Shown: positions 63,689 through 64,000 of the stretch, piece by piece | Layout of the letters: every line of letters begins with the position of its first letter | Numbering within the stretch: the first letter of the stretch is position 1 | Source of the DNA: Mesostigma viride | Lineage: Eukaryota; Streptophyta; Mesostigmatophyceae; Mesostigmatales; Mesostigmataceae | Direction: 5' to 3' | DNA: 64,000 nucleotides | Assembly: GCA_009746045.1 (NCBI GenBank) | Contig: RPFO01002168.1 | Span: 1 to 64,000, forward strand | The notes under the pieces: model-generated | The model's database searches: none | What the model was told of the DNA's origin: nothing | The model's input: only the letters and a program-made list of their open reading frames with translations | Program-made: the position numbers and the translations under genes

Positions 63689-64000
63689 GTTACTTATCAC
63701 ATCCCCACCTGTTTCGCCTCCATTAAACATGGCTTGTACTTCCTAGATGAGAGGGATCAGGTCGTTATGACTATGAAGGATGCACCTTTTATCCATAAGC
63801 GTAATGACATGGTGTTGGCTATGAGTGATTCCCGCAAGCGGTCATACCTGCTCATAATGGTTAAAGAGTTGGTGGTTGTTTTCTTCAAGCATCTAGCATT
63901 TGTTTTTCATGGTTCTGCCCCATTTGCAGGGGGCAAGCTTAGGAATGTGCTCATGGTATCGCCTCATGTCATGGTGCACCAAGCATGCAGGCTGGCAGCT
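63689..64000 (+). CDS. Open reading frame running off the window, unknown
   Basis: 104 codons without a stop, up to the last base. It reads YFLDERDQVVMTMKDAPFI, HKRNDMVLAMSDSRKRSYLL, then FAGGKLRNVLMVSPHVMVHQ. Codon use is less G/C-rich than the SDR and CFAP58 genes. The start is unclear; CTTCCTAG before ATGAGA could be a splice acceptor. No family was recognised. Confidence 0.3.

Overview
The window looks like nuclear DNA of a flagellate green alga (Chlorophyta), and most of it is transposable elements. The evidence is spliced genes with GT-AG introns, a cilia/flagella gene (CFAP58/CCDC147), a GIY-YIG Penelope-like element of the type known from green algae, a chromodomain Ty3/gypsy element, and very G/C-rich simple repeats. 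No bacterial operons, rRNA, tRNA or CRISPR arrays were seen. The species cannot be named from the sequence alone.

Layout. (1) 205-5394, minus: a decayed non-LTR retrotransposon with PHD, RING-H2 and C2H2 fingers, a reverse transcriptase and a C-terminal restriction-like endonuclease. (2) 5521-11529: 26 near-identical 230/231-bp tandem units directly at the 5' side of that LINE. (3) 11530-14732: old repeat-rich sequence with degraded coding stretches and an LTR-like junction. (4) 14733-16235, minus: an element carrying only a LINE ORF1-type protein. (5) 17088-31200, minus: a nearly complete chromovirus with 583/586-bp LTRs and a CACGT target duplication. It carries an RNase H1-type hybrid-binding ORF before gag and two ORFs (160 and 698 aa) after pol. 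Its pol is interrupted by a 647-bp solo LTR (with its own AAGAT duplication) and by a 1.7-kb palindrome-bounded insertion. (6) 34307-36630, minus: a Penelope-like element remnant. (7) 37309-47697, minus: CFAP58, reconstructed here as 12 exons encoding 880 aa. (8) 48059-53470: nested DNA transposons, including a Mutator-like element with about 135-bp TIRs and a 9-bp target duplication, plus several MITEs. (9) 55796-56989, plus: an intronless short-chain dehydrogenase/reductase. (10) 57700-64000: a second and third ORF1-only element, retroelement tails, and an open reading frame running off the window end.

Only two ordinary host genes are clear: CFAP58, a coiled-coil axonemal protein, and the SDR. 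They do not form a pathway with each other. The most unusual observations are: degenerate copies of exon 3' ends, with their splice donors, inside at least six CFAP58 introns; the tandem monomer array abutting a LINE 5' end; an ORF1-only LINE family with shared 5' and 3' ends; and the accessory ORFs of the chromovirus.
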